A DNA stretch of 64,000 bases from the NCBI GenBank assembly GCA_900315595.1, contig OMZQ01000003.1, positions 62,001 to 126,000 on the forward strand, in the 5' to 3' direction. The notes under the pieces are model-generated. The model saw nothing but the letters and a program-made list of their open reading frames with translations, ran no database searches and was not told where the DNA came from. The position numbers were made by a program, and so were the translations under genes. The stretch comes from an uncultured Eubacteriales bacterium. Lineage in GTDB: Bacteria; Bacillota; Clostridia; Oscillospirales; Oscillospiraceae. Shown piece by piece: positions 7,793-17,600 of the stretch; position 1 is the first letter of the stretch; each line of letters begins with the position of its first letter.

Positions 7793-8836
7793 ATGGCGGC
7801 ACTTCACGCCCTTGCCGCGCGGCTGCCCGCGTGGTATGCTTCCCACGCCCGGGATCTCCCCTGGCGGCAGGATCGTGAGCCGTATCATGTCTGGCTTTCC
7901 GAGATCATGCTCCAGCAGACCAGGGTGGAGGCAGTAAAGGGCTATTACACCCGGTTTCTGGCGGCTGTGCCGGATATTCCCGCGCTGGCTGCGGCGGACC
8001 CGGAGCTTCTGCGCAAGCTCTGGGAGGGTCTGGGCTACTATTCCAGAGTTCGGAATTTACAGGCGGCGGCCAGGCAGATCATGGACGAGCACGGCGGCGT
8101 GTTTCCGACTGCCTGCTCCGCCGTCCGCGCTTTGAAGGGCGTGGGCGACTACACGGCAGGCGCGATCTGCTCGATCTGCTTTGATCTGCCCACCCCGGCG
8201 GTGGACGGGAACGTCCTGCGCGTGCTCAGCCGTCTGACGCTGGATCACCGCTGCATCGACGACCCGGCTGTCAAACGGGCCGTCCGGGACGAGCTGACTG
8301 CGGTCTATCCGCAGACGGGGGCGGGTACGCTGACGCAGGCCTTGATGGAGCTTGGCGCGACGGTCTGCCTGCCGAACGGAGCCCCGCGCTGCGAGGTCTG
8401 CCCGATGCGCGAGCTCTGCGCCGCCGCGCGGGACGGCCTATGGACCGGCTGTCCGGTGCGGGCAAAAAAAGCGCCCCGCCGCGTGGAGGAGCTGACGGTC
8501 TTTGCCCTGAGCTGCGGCGGGAAGCTGGCCCTGCGTCAGCGCCCGGAGCAAGGTCTGCTGGCCGGACTTTGGGAGCTTCCGAACGTTCCGGGCCGTCTCG
8601 ACGCGCAGGCCGCTCTCGATCTGGCTGCGGGCTGGGGCGTGGAGCCCCGGAACTTGGTCAAGCAATTGGAGCGGGAGCATATCTTCACGCATATCGTCTG
8701 GCACATGCGCTGCTGGTATCTGGAATGCGCCGCCGAGGCCCCGGCCTTCGTCTGGGCAGACGAGACGGCGCTGGACCGGAAATACGCCCTGCCGACTGCG
8801 TTTCGGATGTTCCGCGAGGAAGCGCCGGGCGACTGA
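7793..8836 (+). CDS. mutY: A/G-specific adenine glycosylase
   Basis: The 347-residue MutY starts the base-excision repair of A opposite 8-oxoguanine. LPWRQDREPYHVWLSEIMLQ opens the HhH-GPD domain and LKGVGDYTAGAI is the helix-hairpin-helix. The catalytic Asp is in AVDGNVLRV, and a [4Fe-4S] cysteine set is at VCLPNGAPRCEVCPMRELC. A C-terminal NUDIX-like 8-oxoG recognition domain follows (residues about 225-345). The ATG at 7793 gives the family's usual length; GGAGG lies somewhat far upstream (17 bases). The first cysteine spacing is seven residues instead of the classical six. Confidence 0.96.
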   Translation: MAALHALAARLPAWYASHARDLPWRQDREPYHVWLSEIMLQQTRVEAVKGYYTRFLAAVPDIPALAAADPELLRKLWEGLGYYSRVRNLQAAARQIMDEHGGVFPTACSAVRALKGVGDYTAGAICSICFDLPTPAVDGNVLRVLSRLTLDHRCIDDPAVKRAVRDELTAVYPQTGAGTLTQALMELGATVCLPNGAPRCEVCPMRELCAAARDGLWTGCPVRAKKAPRRVEELTVFALSCGGKLALRQRPEQGLLAGLWELPNVPGRLDAQAALDLAAGWGVEPRNLVKQLEREHIFTHIVWHMRCWYLECAAEAPAFVWADETALDRKYALPTAFRMFREEAPGD

Positions 8837-8872
8837 ATCATTCATTATACATAATATTTGGAGGATAATACA

Positions 8873-9139
8873 ATGGCGAAAAGCGATTACGGAGAAGACG
8901 AGATCATCCATCTGGACTTTGACGAGGGCGACGGCTTCGACTGCGGCATCATCGGCGTCTTTGACGTGGACGGGACCGACTACATCGCGCTGGAGGCGCT
9001 TGACGGCACCCATCAAGTCTATCTCTACGGCTACCAGGAAAAGGCCGAAGGCGAATTTGATCTGCTGGACATTGAGGATCAGGCCCTCTTTGACAGGGTC
9101 GCGGAGGAATTCGATTCTCTGATGGACGAGCCCCTGTAA
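8873..9139 (+). CDS. DUF1292 family protein
   Basis: This very acidic 88-residue protein has the DUF1292 pattern of alternating short strands (DEIIHLDFDEGDGFDCGIIG, then YIALEALDG and VYLYGYQEK). DUF1292 proteins are widespread in Firmicutes and have no assigned function. The start at 8873 is fixed by GGAGG ten bases upstream. It follows mutY with only 36 bases between, so it is probably co-transcribed, and it ends before a strong hairpin. Confidence 0.88.
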   Translation: MAKSDYGEDEIIHLDFDEGDGFDCGIIGVFDVDGTDYIALEALDGTHQVYLYGYQEKAEGEFDLLDIEDQALFDRVAEEFDSLMDEPL

Positions 9140-9171
9140 AACCCGAATTCAATGATCGGAGCACAAAACAG

Positions 9172-9212
9172 TCCCCCGGAGCGGTTCAAGCAGTCTGAAC
9201 CGTTCCGGGGGA
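9172..9212. terminator. Strong 17-bp hairpin between convergent DUF1292 and ftsH genes
   Basis: TCCCCCGGAGCGGTTCA pairs with TGAACCGTTCCGGGGGA (one G-U pair) around a seven-base loop. On the minus strand it is followed by a TGTTTTG tract, so it should terminate ftsH, and probably also the plus-strand mutY-DUF1292 transcript. Confidence 0.8.
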
Positions 9213-9224
9213 ATTCTGATGCGC

Positions 9225-11192
9225 TCAGATGGTATCGCGCTCCGACCCGGCTTGGAGGACGGCGTCCTCGGGCTGCGCAGGCTTTCCGGCCTGCTGCTTC
9301 TCCCGATCCTGCCGATCGAGCTCGGCAAAGCGGTCGAAGATGGATTCGGATTCGGTTTCCGGGATGGGCTCGCCGTTCATGCAGGCGTTGAACTGGGTGC
9401 GACTCATGGTATTGTGGCTCAGAAGGAACTGGGCTACGGCCTCCAGCTTGTCGTCGTGCTCCACCAGGATGGAGCGGCAGCGCTCGTAGGCCTCGTCGAT
9501 CAGGCGGCGGACCTCGTCGTCGATCTTGCCGGCGGTTTCCTCGGAATAGGGCTTGGTGCGGCCGTAGCTCATGCCGACGAAGACTTCGCCGTCATCGCCG
9601 TAGCGGACGGTGCCGAGGGCGTCGGACATGCCGTAGCGGGTGACCATATCATGGGCGATTTCGGTGGCCTGCTGGATATCGGCTGAGGCGCCGGTGGAGA
9701 TGTCCTCCATCTTGATGGATTCCGCAATGCGTCCGCCCAGAGCGGAGACGATCTGCTCGGTCATCTCGCTGCGGCTGACGTCGTCACGGTCCTCCTCCGG
9801 CAGAAACATGGTCAGACCGCCCGTGGGGCCGCGGGGGATGATGGTGACGAGCTGCACCGGGGCGTGATGCGGCAGATACCAGGCGGAGACCGCGTGGCCC
9901 GCCTCGTGGTAGGCCGTCAGGCGGCGGGTGCGCTCGGACTGCTTGTGGCTCTTCTTCTGCGGACCGGCCATGACCTTCAGAAGACCTTCCTCCAGATCCT
10001 CCATCAGAATGCAGGGACGGTTGGCGCGTCCGGCCAGCAGAGCGGCCTCATTGAGCAGGTTTTCCAGATCCGCGCCGGTGAAGCCCACGGTAGCGCGGGC
10101 GACGATATGCAGATCCACGGTATCGGCCAGGGGCTTGCCCTTGGCGTGGACCTTGAGGATCTCCTCGCGGCCGTTGCAGTCGGGCTTGCCGATATAGATC
10201 TGGCGGTCAAAGCGGCCCGGGCGGAGCAGAGCCGGATCGAGAATATCCTTACGGTTCGTGGCCGCCATGACGATGACGCCGGTGTTGCCGGTGAAGCCGT
10301 CCATTTCGACCAGGAGCTGATTCAGGGTCTGTTCGCGTTCGTCGTGTCCGCCGCCGAGACCTGCGCCTCTGTGACGGCCGACCGCGTCGATCTCGTCGAT
10401 GAAGATGATGGCGGGCGCCATCTTTTTGGCCTGATCGAACAGGTCGCGCACGCGGCCCGCGCCGACGCCGACGTAGAGCTCCACGAAGTCGGAGCCGGAG
10501 ATCGACAGGAACTGCACGTCAGCCTCGCCTGCGACGGCCTTGGCCAGAAGGGTCTTGCCGGTGCCCGGAGGGCCGACCAGCAGAACGCCCTTCGGCACCT
10601 TTGCGCCGAGACGGTTGTAGCGGGTGGGATCGCGGAGGAATTCAACGATCTCCTGGAGCTCGGCCTTTTCCTCCTCTGCGCCGGCAACGTCGGCAAAGGT
10701 GACCTTCTTGTTGGACTGGCCGACCTTCGCGTTGGCGCGGCTGAATTTCATGGCGGACGCGCCGCCGCCCATCCGATTCATCAGGAACATCATCACGAAG
10801 ATGAAGATCGTCCCGATGATCAGCATCGGCAGCAGGCTCGACAGAAGGGCGGAGCCCTCCGAGACGGGCAGGACGTCATACTCCTTGATGGTTCCGGCCT
10901 GGAGCTGCTCGGAGATCGTATCGCCCAGATCCTCGTAGAACAGGCTGAAATCCGGCAGCTTGTAGGAGATCAGAGTCTCCCCGTGGAATTCCTCGCGGAG
11001 CTTCATGGTCAGCTCGCTGCCGTCAACGGCAAAGGATTCCACCTTTTGATCATGGAAAAGCCCGATGACGTCCGAATACTTGAGATCCAGACTGTTTGAC
11101 GCGCTGAACATCTTGTAAAGGGCAAACAGCAGGAGCAGCAGAAGGATCATATAGACGATGATCGCGCCGCGGCTTGGTTGAGTTCTCTTCAT
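9225..11192 (-). CDS. ftsH: ATP-dependent zinc metalloprotease FtsH
   Basis: The 655-residue membrane-bound AAA+ protease has an N-terminal helix (residues about 9-28), a short extracytoplasmic domain and a second helix (about 118-140). The AAA module has Walker A GPPGTGKT near residue 205, Walker [16 protein letters not shown], and the second region of homology. The zinc site HEAGH is near residue 427. FtsH degrades membrane and short-lived regulatory proteins. Its position after tilS is conserved in Firmicutes. The length is normal and all catalytic motifs are intact. Confidence 0.98.
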   Translation of the reverse strand: MKRTQPSRGAIIVYMILLLLLLFALYKMFSASNSLDLKYSDVIGLFHDQKVESFAVDGSELTMKLREEFHGETLISYKLPDFSLFYEDLGDTISEQLQAGTIKEYDVLPVSEGSALLSSLLPMLIIGTIFIFVMMFLMNRMGGGASAMKFSRANAKVGQSNKKVTFADVAGAEEEKAELQEIVEFLRDPTRYNRLGAKVPKGVLLVGPPGTGKTLLAKAVAGEADVQFLSISGSDFVELYVGVGAGRVRDLFDQAKKMAPAIIFIDEIDAVGRHRGAGLGGGHDEREQTLNQLLVEMDGFTGNTGVIVMAATNRKDILDPALLRPGRFDRQIYIGKPDCNGREEILKVHAKGKPLADTVDLHIVARATVGFTGADLENLLNEAALLAGRANRPCILMEDLEEGLLKVMAGPQKKSHKQSERTRRLTAYHEAGHAVSAWYLPHHAPVQLVTIIPRGPTGGLTMFLPEEDRDDVSRSEMTEQIVSALGGRIAESIKMEDISTGASADIQQATEIAHDMVTRYGMSDALGTVRYGDDGEVFVGMSYGRTKPYSEETAGKIDDEVRRLIDEAYERCRSILVEHDDKLEAVAQFLLSHNTMSRTQFNACMNGEPIPETESESIFDRFAELDRQDREKQQAGKPAQPEDAVLQAGSERDTI

Positions 11193-11206
11193 TCGCTTCT
11201 TCCTCT

Positions 11207-12562
11207 CTATAGAGCCGGTGGCTCAAATTGAAACAGCAGCGCGTCCTCCCCGGGCGATGCTGCAAAGGCCGGGTCCATCCCCAGCCCGAATACGCCGATC
11301 AGGCGGTCCTCCCAGAGCAGAACGGGCAGCCGTCCGCGCAGGGAGACCGGGAGCTTCCGGTCGATCATCAGGGCCTTGACCGCCTTGGTGCCGCCGGATC
11401 GCCGCAGCCGGTCGCCGGGGCGTCGAGCCCGGACCGTCCAGCCGCGCGTGCTAATCATATCATACTTTACAAGGAATGTGGAAACATTTTTTTGACTGAA
11501 ATCTGAACTTTTTGTAACGAAACAGGTGATTTTTCCCGCCTGCCCGGGCAAGACCGTCTCACCGGGGACCCGAAGCGCGCAGGTCGGCAGCTCCGGTCGC
11601 GATTCCGTCGGGTGCGGAAGCAGGGCGTTGTAGCTCCGGCAGACGCGAACGCCGCCGGGCAGGATCAGCGCGGCGGAGGGCTTCGGGCTCCGAAGCAGGG
11701 CCTCTAAATCCGCCACGTTCGAGGCGGCGGGGCTTTCCAGACCCAATTCTTCCAGAAGAGAGAGCAGGACGCGACGGCGCAGAACCGGGTCGAGGTCCAG
11801 AAGCGCCGCGCAGGACCAGCCGGTTTCCAGACGGCAGGCTCCGGCGGCCTCGGCTGCCAGTCGGGAGAGATAGGCATCCTCGGCACGGGACAAGCGCATC
11901 GCGCGGCCGACGGCGGCAGTGAAGCGGGGATTTTCGGCGGTCAGCAGGGGCATAACACGATGGCGGACGCGGTTTCGAAGGCCGTCGTCCGCCTCGTTCG
12001 TACTGTCCTCCACGTGGGGGATCCCGTTTTGCGTCAGATAGTCCAGCAGCTCCCGCTTCTCAAACCCCAGGAGCGGACGAATGAGCTTCCCGCGCTTCGG
12101 GGGAATGCCGCCGAGCCCGCGCGGACCGGTCCCGCGGATCAGATGCAGAAGCAGGGTCTCGGCGTTGTCGTCGGCGGTGTGGGCCGTGGCAAGCTTCCCG
12201 GGCGCGGTACGGTCCAGATAATCATATCGGAGCGTGCGGGCGGCGGTCTCTAAGCTCATGCCGTGTTCGGCGGCATAGGCGGGGGCGTCTCCCCTGCCCA
12301 CGGTCAGCGGAATCGCCCACTGCGCGCAGAGATCACGGCAGAAGGCCTCGTCGCGGTCGGCCTCTGCTCCGCGGATGCCGTGGTGGAAGTGGGCGGCCCG
12401 AAGGGTGAAGCCAAGCTCCGCGCGGAGCTCCCGCAGCAGCGCCAGCAGGGCGACGGAATCCGCCCCGCCGGAGAGCGCGGCGGTCACGTCGTCGCCGGGC
12501 ACGATCAGTCCCTCGGCGCGGATCGCGTCCAGGACGCGGGCGGGAAGCGGCTCATTCCGCAT
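11207..12562 (-). CDS. tilS: tRNA(Ile)-lysidine synthetase
   Basis: The 451-residue enzyme converts C34 of tRNA-Ile(CAU) to lysidine. The PP-loop ATP motif appears as [12 protein letters not shown] at about residue 30, followed by [17 protein letters not shown] and [17 protein letters not shown]-terminal TilS domain carries RRPGDRL and [10 protein letters not shown]. The ATG at 12562 overlaps the end of dnaB by 11 bases, so the two are co-transcribed. The tilS-ftsH order is typical of Firmicutes. A longer upstream ORF is just an extension through dnaB in another frame. Confidence 0.95.
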   Translation of the reverse strand: MRNEPLPARVLDAIRAEGLIVPGDDVTAALSGGADSVALLALLRELRAELGFTLRAAHFHHGIRGAEADRDEAFCRDLCAQWAIPLTVGRGDAPAYAAEHGMSLETAARTLRYDYLDRTAPGKLATAHTADDNAETLLLHLIRGTGPRGLGGIPPKRGKLIRPLLGFEKRELLDYLTQNGIPHVEDSTNEADDGLRNRVRHRVMPLLTAENPRFTAAVGRAMRLSRAEDAYLSRLAAEAAGACRLETGWSCAALLDLDPVLRRRVLLSLLEELGLESPAASNVADLEALLRSPKPSAALILPGGVRVCRSYNALLPHPTESRPELPTCALRVPGETVLPGQAGKITCFVTKSSDFSQKNVSTFLVKYDMISTRGWTVRARRPGDRLRRSGGTKAVKALMIDRKLPVSLRGRLPVLLWEDRLIGVFGLGMDPAFAASPGEDALLFQFEPPAL

Positions 12563-13898
12563 GGGTCGTATCCAGATCGGAGAAGGCGAAGAACTGCGGC
12601 AGCCAGGCCACCTTGACCGTTCCGGGCTCGCCGTGGCGGTTCTTGGCAACGATGCATTCGCAGACGTTCTTCTCCTCGGTGCCGGGGTTGTAGTAGTCAT
12701 CCCGGTAGAGCAGAACGACCTGGTCGGCGTCCTGTTCGATGGCGCCGGATTCACGCAGGTCGGAGAGCATGGGCCGCTTGTCTGTGCGGCTCTCCGCCGC
12801 ACGGGAAAGCTGGCTCAGGCAGATAACGGGAACGTTGAGCTCCTTGGCCATGATTTTCAGTCCGCGGGAGATGTCGCCCACGATCTGAACGCGGTTTTCG
12901 CCCTTGTTGGAACCGCCCGCGCCGGTCATGAGCTGCAAATAGTCCACGACCACCAGGCCGAGGTTATCCAGACGGCGGCAGAGGGAATTCATCTCCGCCA
13001 CGGTGACGGCAGGGTTGTCGTCCACGCGGATATCGGTCTTGGCCAGAGCTGCGGCGGCGAAGCTGATCTTTTCCCAATCCTCGTCCTGGAGCTTGCCGGT
13101 GATCAGCTTGTTGGCGTCCACGTAGCTCTCGTTGGCAAGCAGGCGGGTGGCAAGCTGCTCGCGGGACATCTCCAGGCTGAAAAAGGCCACGGTCTTGCCG
13201 GTCTGCTTCGCCACGGTGGACAGAAGGTTGAGGGCAAGCGTCGTCTTGCCCATGCCGGGTCGGGCCGCGATGATGATGAGGTCGGAGTTGTTCAGACCGT
13301 TGATCTTCTGATCCAGGGCGCGCAGGCCGGTGGAATAGCCGGGAAACTCGCTGTCGGACTGCGCCAGCTCGTTGAGGTGGGCAAAGAGCTTGGACAGGAC
13401 CGTTCCGATGCGCTCCAGCGCCTCGTCTGCGTTGCCGCGCCGGATGGAAAAGACCTTCCGCTCGGCGTTGGTCAGGATATCCGCGGTCTCGCCCTCGCCG
13501 CGGAAGACGTCGTCGTTGATGTCGTTTGCCGCCTGGTTCAGCGAGCGAAGGATCGACTTGTCCCGGACGATATCGGCATAATACTTGACGTTTGCCGCCG
13601 TGGGCGTGATCTCCATGAGCTGACGGAGATAGGACGGGGTGGTCTGCTCGTCATAATAGCCGTTCTGACGGAGCTTTTCCAGGACCGTGACGGGGTCGAT
13701 GGCCTGGGCGAAGTTGAACATCTGGAAGATGGTCTCGTAGAGCTCCTGGTTCTGCCGCAGAAAGAAATCCTCCGGCTTGAGGATGCCGACGACCTCGCTG
13801 ACGCAGCGGCTGTCAATCAGCATGGCGCCCAGAACCGCCTGCTCCGCTTCGAGAGACTGCGGCGGCTGGCGATTGAGAATATCGTCAAATTCGGGCAT
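12552..13898 (-). CDS. dnaB: Replicative DNA helicase
   Basis: The 448-residue hexameric helicase unwinds the fork and recruits primase. The N-terminal domain contains QSLEAEQAVLGAMLID. The RecA-like C-terminal domain has Walker A ARPGMGKTTLALN (about residue 212) and Walker B GLVVVDYLQLM, and ends with DLRESGAIEQDADQVVLLYR and the NRHGEPGTV segment. No intein or truncation is visible. It lies between rplI and tilS, the conserved order in many clostridia. Confidence 0.97.
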   Translation of the reverse strand: MPEFDDILNRQPPQSLEAEQAVLGAMLIDSRCVSEVVGILKPEDFFLRQNQELYETIFQMFNFAQAIDPVTVLEKLRQNGYYDEQTTPSYLRQLMEITPTAANVKYYADIVRDKSILRSLNQAANDINDDVFRGEGETADILTNAERKVFSIRRGNADEALERIGTVLSKLFAHLNELAQSDSEFPGYSTGLRALDQKINGLNNSDLIIIAARPGMGKTTLALNLLSTVAKQTGKTVAFFSLEMSREQLATRLLANESYVDANKLITGKLQDEDWEKISFAAAALAKTDIRVDDNPAVTVAEMNSLCRRLDNLGLVVVDYLQLMTGAGGSNKGENRVQIVGDISRGLKIMAKELNVPVICLSQLSRAAESRTDKRPMLSDLRESGAIEQDADQVVLLYRDDYYNPGTEEKNVCECIVAKNRHGEPGTVKVAWLPQFFAFSDLDTTHAE

Positions 13899-13910
13899 GG
13901 CGCACTCCCG

Positions 13911-14354
13911 TTACTTTTCGCGGACGTCCAGCTTGAGCGGGGCGTTGATCTCGTAGCCCAGCTTGCACTTGATGGTGTAGATGCCGACGGTCTTGATCGG
14001 CTCGTCGATCACGATCTTCCGCTTGTCCACGTCGTAGCCCTGCTCCTTGAGCGCCTCGCTGACCTCCTGACTCGTCACGCTGCCGAACAGGCGGCCTGCG
14101 CCGCCGCCCTTGGCGTAGAGCACCAGGGTCATCTCGCGCAGCTTGGCGGAGAGGGCGGTCGCCTCCTCGCGCTGGCGCTGCTCGCGCTCCTGCTTGGCCT
14201 TATCGTTCATGCGCATGGTGTTCACGTTATCCGCCGTGGCTTCGATCGCCATCTTGCGGGGGAACAGATAATTGCGGGCGTAGCCGTCGGAAACCTGGAC
14301 CAGCTGGCCCTTCTTTCCCTGCCCGCGCACGTCCTGCAATAAAATAACCTTCAT
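13911..14354 (-). CDS. rplI: 50S ribosomal protein bL9
   Basis: The 147-residue protein opens MKVILLQDVRGQGKKGQLVQ, with the family signature GYARNYLFPRKMAIEAT, a long connecting helix (residues about 45-80) and the C-terminal rRNA-binding domain. bL9 binds 23S rRNA and limits frameshifting. It is 12 bases upstream of dnaB and follows gdpP, an arrangement shared with Bacillus and clostridia. Confidence 0.97.
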   Translation of the reverse strand: MKVILLQDVRGQGKKGQLVQVSDGYARNYLFPRKMAIEATADNVNTMRMNDKAKQEREQRQREEATALSAKLREMTLVLYAKGGGAGRLFGSVTSQEVSEALKEQGYDVDKRKIVIDEPIKTVGIYTIKCKLGYEINAPLKLDVREK

Positions 14355-14389
14355 CTGTCAAGCACTCCTTTCCGGTCGTACAAAAGGGT

Positions 14390-16366
14390 TTATTCGTTTT
14401 CAAAATAGTGGTCGATCGCACGGACGACCTCGTTTTTAGCCTCGTCCATCGTCATGCTTCGGAGCTGAACGCCCGCCGTGGCGGCGTTGCCGCCGCCGCC
14501 GAGCGGTTCAAGGACCATCTGGACGTTGATGCTGCCCACGGATCGGGCGGAGACGAAGATCATATCCTTCTGCCGGAACAGGACGAAGGAGGTTTCGATC
14601 TCGTCGATGGAAAGCAGCTCGTCCGCGGCCTGCCCGGCCAGAGCGCGGTTCACCTCGGCGTCCTGGCAGGAGATCGCGATATTGCCGCGGTAGACCCTGG
14701 CGTCCTCGATGATGCGGTAGCGGCGGACGGTGCTGTCAAAGTCGTTCTTGAACAGCTTCTTGATCTCCACGGGGTCGGCGCCCTGGTAGCGGAGGAAGGC
14801 CGCGGCCTCGAAGGTCCGGCTGTTGACGCGGACTGTAAAGTTCTTGGTATCCAGCACGATTCCGGCCATCAGCGCTGCCAGTTCACAGGGCAGGATCGTC
14901 TTGGCGTCCACGGAATAGGTCAGAAGCTCCGTGACCAGCTCGCTGGCGGAGGAGGCGAACGGCTCGTGCAGGTTCAGCGCAGCGTTTGCGATATAGTCCG
15001 CAGCGCGGCGGTGGTGGTCGATCACGGCGACGCGGGAGATGGACTCCAGCAGAGCCCGGCTTTCCACCTGCTCGGGGCGGTTGGTATCCACGACGATGAG
15101 CAGGCTGTTGGAATCGGAGGCGATCAGGGCGTCCTCGCCGGAGAGGAAGGCGTTGCGGTACTGCTCGTCCGTCTGCACCTGGGCAACCAGCTTCGGGGCG
15201 GAGGTGGTCTTGACGTCCAGCACGAGATTGGCCTTTTTGCCCAGGCTCCGGCACAGGGCCATCACGCCGCAGGCCGCTCCGATCACGTCGGCGTCGGCAT
15301 TGCGGTGGCCCATCAGGAAAACGCGGCTGGACTGGGCGATCAGGGCGCTCAGAGACGAGGCCATAACGCGGGATTTGACCTTGCTGCGCCGCTCGGTCTC
15401 CACGGCGCGGCCGCCGTAGAAGGAAAAGTCGTATTTATCCTTGATCACAGCCTGGTCGCCGCCGCGGGAGAGGGCCATCTCCAGAGCCAGCGCTGCAAAG
15501 TCGTAGTTCTCCTGGAAGCCCGCGCCGTCCTTGCCCACGCCGAAGGAGAGCGTGGCGGCGATGCCCTTCGGATTCGTGATCTCCCGGACCGAATCGAGCA
15601 GGGAGAACTTGCCCTCCGTGATGCGGAAGAGGTCCTTCGCCTCAAAGATGAACAGGAAGCGATTGCGCTCCAGCTTGCGGAGCAGACCGCCGATGTTCTC
15701 CGCCCAGTCGGAGATGCGTCCGTTGAGCGAGGCGTTCAGGGTGGAAACGGCGGTATCGTTCAGATTGTTGGTCAGCTCGTCGTAATTGTCGATCAGGATG
15801 ATCGAGACGACGGGACGGGAGCGGACGAATTCATCACGGGTGTCCAGCAGCTCGGTGGTGTCGATCCACTGGAGCAGGGCGATCTCCTTGCTGCCGTCCT
15901 CCTGCCGGGGAATATAGCCCAGGCAGCGATAGCGGCGGTCACGGATGAGAATATCGTCGGGCGCCTCTAACTGGCCGGTGCGGACCCAGTCCAGATTGCC
16001 GCTTGGAAGGACGGCGTCCAAACGCTCGCCCACCTGGGATTCCGCCGTGCCGAGGGCCTTTTGAAGCTGGCGGTTGTGCCAGAGGATCTCACGGTTGGAG
16101 AGCTGGACCGTTGCCATCGGATAGGGGGCGTTGGCGGCGACGGACTGGCTGAGCTGATCGACGCTCGTCTGGATATAGGAGGCGATCCCCTTGCCGCGCT
16201 GCCGGGTCGTGAAGAGCATGACCAGCAGCAGGATCAGCCCCACCGCTCCCATGCTGATTGCGAGCGCATAGCTGCGGTTGATCGCTTCCACGCCGGCAAA
16301 GATCAAAAGCGCGACGCAGAACAGATACGCCTCGTTTCGAAGCAGGCGTTTCAGTTTATGCTCCAT
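14390..16366 (-). CDS. gdpP: Cyclic-di-AMP phosphodiesterase GdpP
   Basis: The 658-residue protein has two N-terminal membrane helices (residues about 12-55) and a PAS-like region. A degenerate GGDEF domain follows (about 170-300), then DHH/DHHA1 phosphodiesterase domains. Metal-binding motifs are GHRNADADVIGAACG near residue 350, VVDTNRPEQV, and VIDHHRR near 447. GdpP hydrolyses c-di-AMP and thereby affects potassium and cell-wall homeostasis. The GGDEF signature is lost, as is normal in this family. It is the first gene of the gdpP-rplI-dnaB-tilS-ftsH series and has its own promoter. Confidence 0.96.
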   Translation of the reverse strand: MEHKLKRLLRNEAYLFCVALLIFAGVEAINRSYALAISMGAVGLILLLVMLFTTRQRGKGIASYIQTSVDQLSQSVAANAPYPMATVQLSNREILWHNRQLQKALGTAESQVGERLDAVLPSGNLDWVRTGQLEAPDDILIRDRRYRCLGYIPRQEDGSKEIALLQWIDTTELLDTRDEFVRSRPVVSIILIDNYDELTNNLNDTAVSTLNASLNGRISDWAENIGGLLRKLERNRFLFIFEAKDLFRITEGKFSLLDSVREITNPKGIAATLSFGVGKDGAGFQENYDFAALALEMALSRGGDQAVIKDKYDFSFYGGRAVETERRSKVKSRVMASSLSALIAQSSRVFLMGHRNADADVIGAACGVMALCRSLGKKANLVLDVKTTSAPKLVAQVQTDEQYRNAFLSGEDALIASDSNSLLIVVDTNRPEQVESRALLESISRVAVIDHHRRAADYIANAALNLHEPFASSASELVTELLTYSVDAKTILPCELAALMAGIVLDTKNFTVRVNSRTFEAAAFLRYQGADPVEIKKLFKNDFDSTVRRYRIIEDARVYRGNIAISCQDAEVNRALAGQAADELLSIDEIETSFVLFRQKDMIFVSARSVGSINVQMVLEPLGGGGNAATAGVQLRSMTMDEAKNEVVRAIDHYFENE

Positions 16367-16400
16367 GGGTCCGCCTCCCGTCTGTTTGGTATCATCCTTT

Positions 16401-16429
16401 ATTATATCAGAACTTTCCGGATTATGCTA
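16401..16429 (-). promoter_or_regulatory. Sigma-A promoter for gdpP
   Basis: The minus strand has TATAAT (16406-16401) with a TAGCAT -35-like hexamer 17 bases upstream (16429-16424), 34 bases before the gdpP start. The -35 is weak. Confidence 0.6.
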
Positions 16430-16458
16430 CACAAATTTGCACAATTTCTCGGATTTCT

Positions 16459-17595
16459 CTATTTTTTTGATTCCCCGCCGCGCAGACGCTCCGACGCGGA
16501 CCGGACCGCCGCGAGCAGGGCGTCGGTCTCATCCTGCGTGGTGAAGCGGCTGAGGGAGACGCGGACGGACCCGTCGATCAGGGCCGGGTCCGTACCCATG
16601 GCCTCCAGAACGTGGCTCCGGTGGCCCTTGGCGCAGGCCGAGCCAGCCGAAACGTAGACGCCCATATCCTGCAGGCAGTTGATGAGCCCCTGGGAGCGGA
16701 CGCCGGCGACGGCAAAGCTGACGATGTGCGGGGCCTCGTGCGCGCCGATCACCGTGATGCCGGGGATCTCCGCGAGACCGGACAGGATCTGCTGCTTCAG
16801 CGCCTCCTCCCTGGCACAGTCCTCGCGCAGGGACGCCGCGGCGCAGGCCGCGCCGAAGCCGACGATGGCGGGGACCGCCTCGGTGCCGGAGCGGTAGCCG
16901 TTCTCCTGCCCGCCGCCGTAGAGATAGGGCGGAAGGCTCATGCCCTTTCGGACGTAGAGCGCTCCGGCGCCCTTTGGTCCGTGAACCTTGTGGGAGCTGA
17001 CGGAGATCAGATCCGCCTCCAGCGTGGAAACGCGGAGCGGAAGGTGCAGGAAGGCCTGAACCGCGTCGGTGTGAAAGAGCGCGTTGGGGGCCAGGCGGTG
17101 GGTCAGCTTGGCCATGCTTGCAACGGGCATGACGGAGCCGACCTCGTTGTTGACGGTCATGATCGAAACCAGGATCGTATCCTTCCGCAGCGCCGCGCGG
17201 AGAGCGTCCACGGTGATCCGACCCTCGGCGTCCGGGGCCAGATAGGTGACCTCAAAGCCCATGCTTTCCAGCTCCCGCATCGGGTTCAGGATCGCGTGGT
17301 GCTCGATCTGGGTCGTAACGATATGCTTCCCGCGCTTTTGCAGGCGGCGGGCAGCGGAAAAAACCGCCCAGTTGTCAGCCTCCGTGCCGCCGGCAGTGAA
17401 AAAGACCCGCTCCGGGTCCGCGCCGAGGGCCTCTGCCACCTGCAGGCGGGCCGTGCGCACGCGGCGCTCGGCCTCAATGCCCAGACGGTGCAGAGAGCTT
17501 GGATTGCCCCAGGTCTCGGTCAGCGCCTCCGTCACGGCCCGGACGGCCTCCGGGCAGGGCTTCGTGGTGGCGGAATTGTCAAAATATGCGATCAT
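16459..17595 (-). CDS. Cysteine desulfurase (NifS/IscS-like)
   Basis: The 378-residue PLP enzyme removes sulfur from cysteine for Fe-S clusters or tRNA thiolation. It begins MIAYFDNSATTKPCPEAV and has the PLP lysine in SVSSHKVHGPKGAGALY (about residue 200). The catalytic cysteine is in YVSAGSACAKGHRSHVL (about residue 320), in the longer loop typical of NifS/IscS. It is only five bases upstream of the stop-to-start junction with mnmE, whose stop precedes it in the transcript, so the two are an operon. A partner such as MnmA or IscU is not visible in this window. Confidence 0.94.
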   Translation of the reverse strand: MIAYFDNSATTKPCPEAVRAVTEALTETWGNPSSLHRLGIEAERRVRTARLQVAEALGADPERVFFTAGGTEADNWAVFSAARRLQKRGKHIVTTQIEHHAILNPMRELESMGFEVTYLAPDAEGRITVDALRAALRKDTILVSIMTVNNEVGSVMPVASMAKLTHRLAPNALFHTDAVQAFLHLPLRVSTLEADLISVSSHKVHGPKGAGALYVRKGMSLPPYLYGGGQENGYRSGTEAVPAIVGFGAACAAASLREDCAREEALKQQILSGLAEIPGITVIGAHEAPHIVSFAVAGVRSQGLINCLQDMGVYVSAGSACAKGHRSHVLEAMGTDPALIDGSVRVSLSRFTTQDETDALLAAVRSASERLRGGESKK

Positions 17596-17600
17596 AGTTC

